NCBI RefSeq assembly: GCF_014655595.1
Contig: NZ_BNBL01000006.1
Coordinates: 398,426-462,425, forward strand
Origin: Streptomyces griseocarneus
Lineage (GTDB): Bacteria > Actinomycetota > Actinomycetes > Streptomycetales > Streptomycetaceae
Direction: 5' to 3'
Length of the DNA: 64,000 nucleotides
The notes under the pieces were generated by a model. That model was given only the letters and a program-made list of their open reading frames with translations. It made no database searches and was not told the DNA's origin. Each line of letters begins with the position of its first letter. The first letter of the stretch is position 1. Made by a program: the position numbers and the translations under genes. This document shows, piece after piece, positions 63,156 to 64,000 of this stretch.

Positions 63156-64000
63156 TCAGTCCTTGATCTCGCAGATCACGGCGCCGGAGGAGATCGACGC
63201 GCCGACCTCGGCCGTGATGCCCTTGATGGTGCCGCTGCGGTGGGCGTTGAGCGGCTGCTCCATCTTCATGGCCTCGAGGACGACGACCAGGTCGCCCTCG
63301 TTGACCTGCTGGCCCTCTTCGACCGCGACCTTGACGATGGTGCCCTGCATCGGGGAGGCCAGGGCGTCGCCGGAGGCGGCGGAGCCCGACTTCTTGGCGG
63401 CGCGGCGCTTGGGCCTGGCCCCGCCGGCCGCTGCGGTCCGGGCGATCGTCATGCCGAGCGAGGAGGGCAGGGACACCTCGAGGCGTTTGCCGCCGACCTC
63501 GACGACGACGGTTTCGCGGCCGGGGGTCTCTTCGTCCTCGTCGGGGGTGGTGCCGGTGAAGGGGGTGATGGTGTTGTCGAACTCGGTCTCGATCCAGCGG
63601 GTGTGGATGCGGAACGGGTCGGCGGTGAACGCGGGATCGGTGACCACGGCCTGGTGGAAGGGGATGGCGGTGGCCATGCCCTCGACCTGGAACTCCGCCA
63701 GCGCGCGTGCCGCACGCTGCAGCGCCTGCTCACGCGTGGCACCGGTGACGATCAGCTTGGCCAGCAGCGAGTCCCACGCCGGACCGATCACACTCCCGGA
63801 CTCCACACCCGCGTCCAGACGCACACCCGGGCCGGTGGGAGGCGTGAAACGGGTGACGGTGCCCGGGGCGGGCAGGAAGTTACGGCCCGGGTCCTCGCCG
63901 TTGATACGGAACTCGAACGAGTGCCCGCGCACCGGGGGGTCGGTGTAGCCGAGTTCCTCGCCGTCGGCGATGCGGAACATCTCCCTCACCAGGTCGATGC
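63156..64000 (-). CDS. accA: Acyl-CoA carboxylase biotin subunit, C-terminal part (cut by window edge)
   Basis: The last 281 residues or so of a biotin carboxylase/biotin carrier fusion; the 5' part lies beyond the right edge. Visible are the end of the biotin carboxylase domain (GYTDPPVRGHSFEFRINGEDP, DSLLAKLIVTGATREQALQRAARAL), a linker with a Lys/Arg-rich stretch (RPKRRAAKK) and the biotinyl domain (ASPMQGTIVKVAVEEGQQV, EAMKMEQ with the biotinylated Lys). It supplies carboxybiotin for malonyl-CoA or methylmalonyl-CoA synthesis. The position matches accA2 of S. coelicolor as I recall. Confidence 0.93.
   Translation of the reverse strand, partial: IDLVREMFRIADGEELGYTDPPVRGHSFEFRINGEDPGRNFLPAPGTVTRFTPPTGPGVRLDAGVESGSVIGPAWDSLLAKLIVTGATREQALQRAARALAEFQVEGMATAIPFHQAVVTDPAFTADPFRIHTRWIETEFDNTITPFTGTTPDEDEETPGRETVVVEVGGKRLEVSLPSSLGMTIARTAAAGGARPKRRAAKKSGSAASGDALASPMQGTIVKVAVEEGQQVNEGDLVVVLEAMKMEQPLNAHRSGTIKGITAEVGASISSGAVICEIKD

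Noticed and set aside
1..64000. CRISPR arrays, tRNA or rRNA genes, insertion sequences, prophage integrases
   Set aside because: I looked for regularly spaced 25-40 nt repeats, cloverleaf or CCA-ending stretches and transposase or integrase motifs on both strands and saw none that hold up.

Overview
The window is a high-GC actinobacterial chromosome segment and is almost certainly from Streptomyces. Coding frames have third positions rich in G and C, GTG starts are frequent, and TTA codons are very rare. Streptomyces-specific families are present: XRE regulator with DUF5753-type C-terminus plus DUF397, the AfsQ1/AfsQ2/SigQ module, and a secreted I36 inhibitor-like protein. From about 9 kb to the right end the gene order matches what I recall of the S. 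coelicolor chromosome around SCO4878-SCO4921. That comparison is from memory and was not searched.

Layout. 0.2-1.8 kb: a WXG/PPE-like protein with a low-complexity tail. 1.9-6.3 kb: an amidase, then a gluconate module (GntR-type regulator, gluconokinase, gluconate permease) with a clear operator. 6.3-8.6 kb: a FAD aromatic monooxygenase divergent from its TetR regulator, with paired operators. 8.6-17.5 kb: a divergent cell-wall glycopolymer cluster. It holds an acyltransferase, two polysialyltransferase-like enzymes, a GT2 glycosyltransferase, another putative glycosyltransferase, a CMP-nonulosonate synthetase fused to a HAD phosphatase, and a NeuB-type synthase. It is best explained as teichulosonic acid (poly-Kdn or poly-sialate-like) synthesis.

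17.6-26.1 kb: an M20 amidohydrolase and a nucleoside uptake/salvage block (BMP lipoprotein, ABC ATPase, two permeases, cytidine deaminase, thymidine phosphorylase). 26.3-38.9 kb: an accessory stretch of small secreted proteins, a TetR/membrane-protein pair with three operators, an RHH regulator with phased operator arrays, a DUF4097 plus DrrAB-type ABC exporter, two XRE regulator systems, a methyltransferase and small unknown proteins. 39-43.2 kb: a Uma2 protein, an MFS exporter divergent from a LysR regulator, and an alpha/beta hydrolase-like protein.

43.3-50 kb: adenosine deaminase, small envelope proteins and the afsQ1-afsQ2-lipoprotein/sigQ locus. 50-59.1 kb: a uridine-kinase-like P-loop protein, a secreted protein, deoC followed by a full-length and a truncated aldehyde dehydrogenase, a membrane protein, phosphomannomutase flanked by long inverted repeats, and purine nucleoside phosphorylase. 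59.2-64 kb: a gamma-glutamylcyclotransferase-like protein, an LpdA-type flavoprotein, a DeoR regulator, a TetR regulator and the 3' part of the acyl-CoA carboxylase biotin subunit.

The strongest integrating observation is a 12-bp palindrome, CTACGCGCGTAG. It occurs perfectly at the promoters of the nucleoside ABC operon, adenosine deaminase, deoC and purine nucleoside phosphorylase, and in degenerate form before the BMP lipoprotein. These dispersed genes look like one nucleoside-catabolism regulon, possibly controlled by the DeoR protein at 61.4 kb. Other notable structures are the 10/11-bp phased TGGYRYCA arrays before the RHH gene, three related long inverted repeats around phosphomannomutase, and a recurrent leaderless promoter layout (TAnnnT, 6-7 nt, then ATG/GTG).
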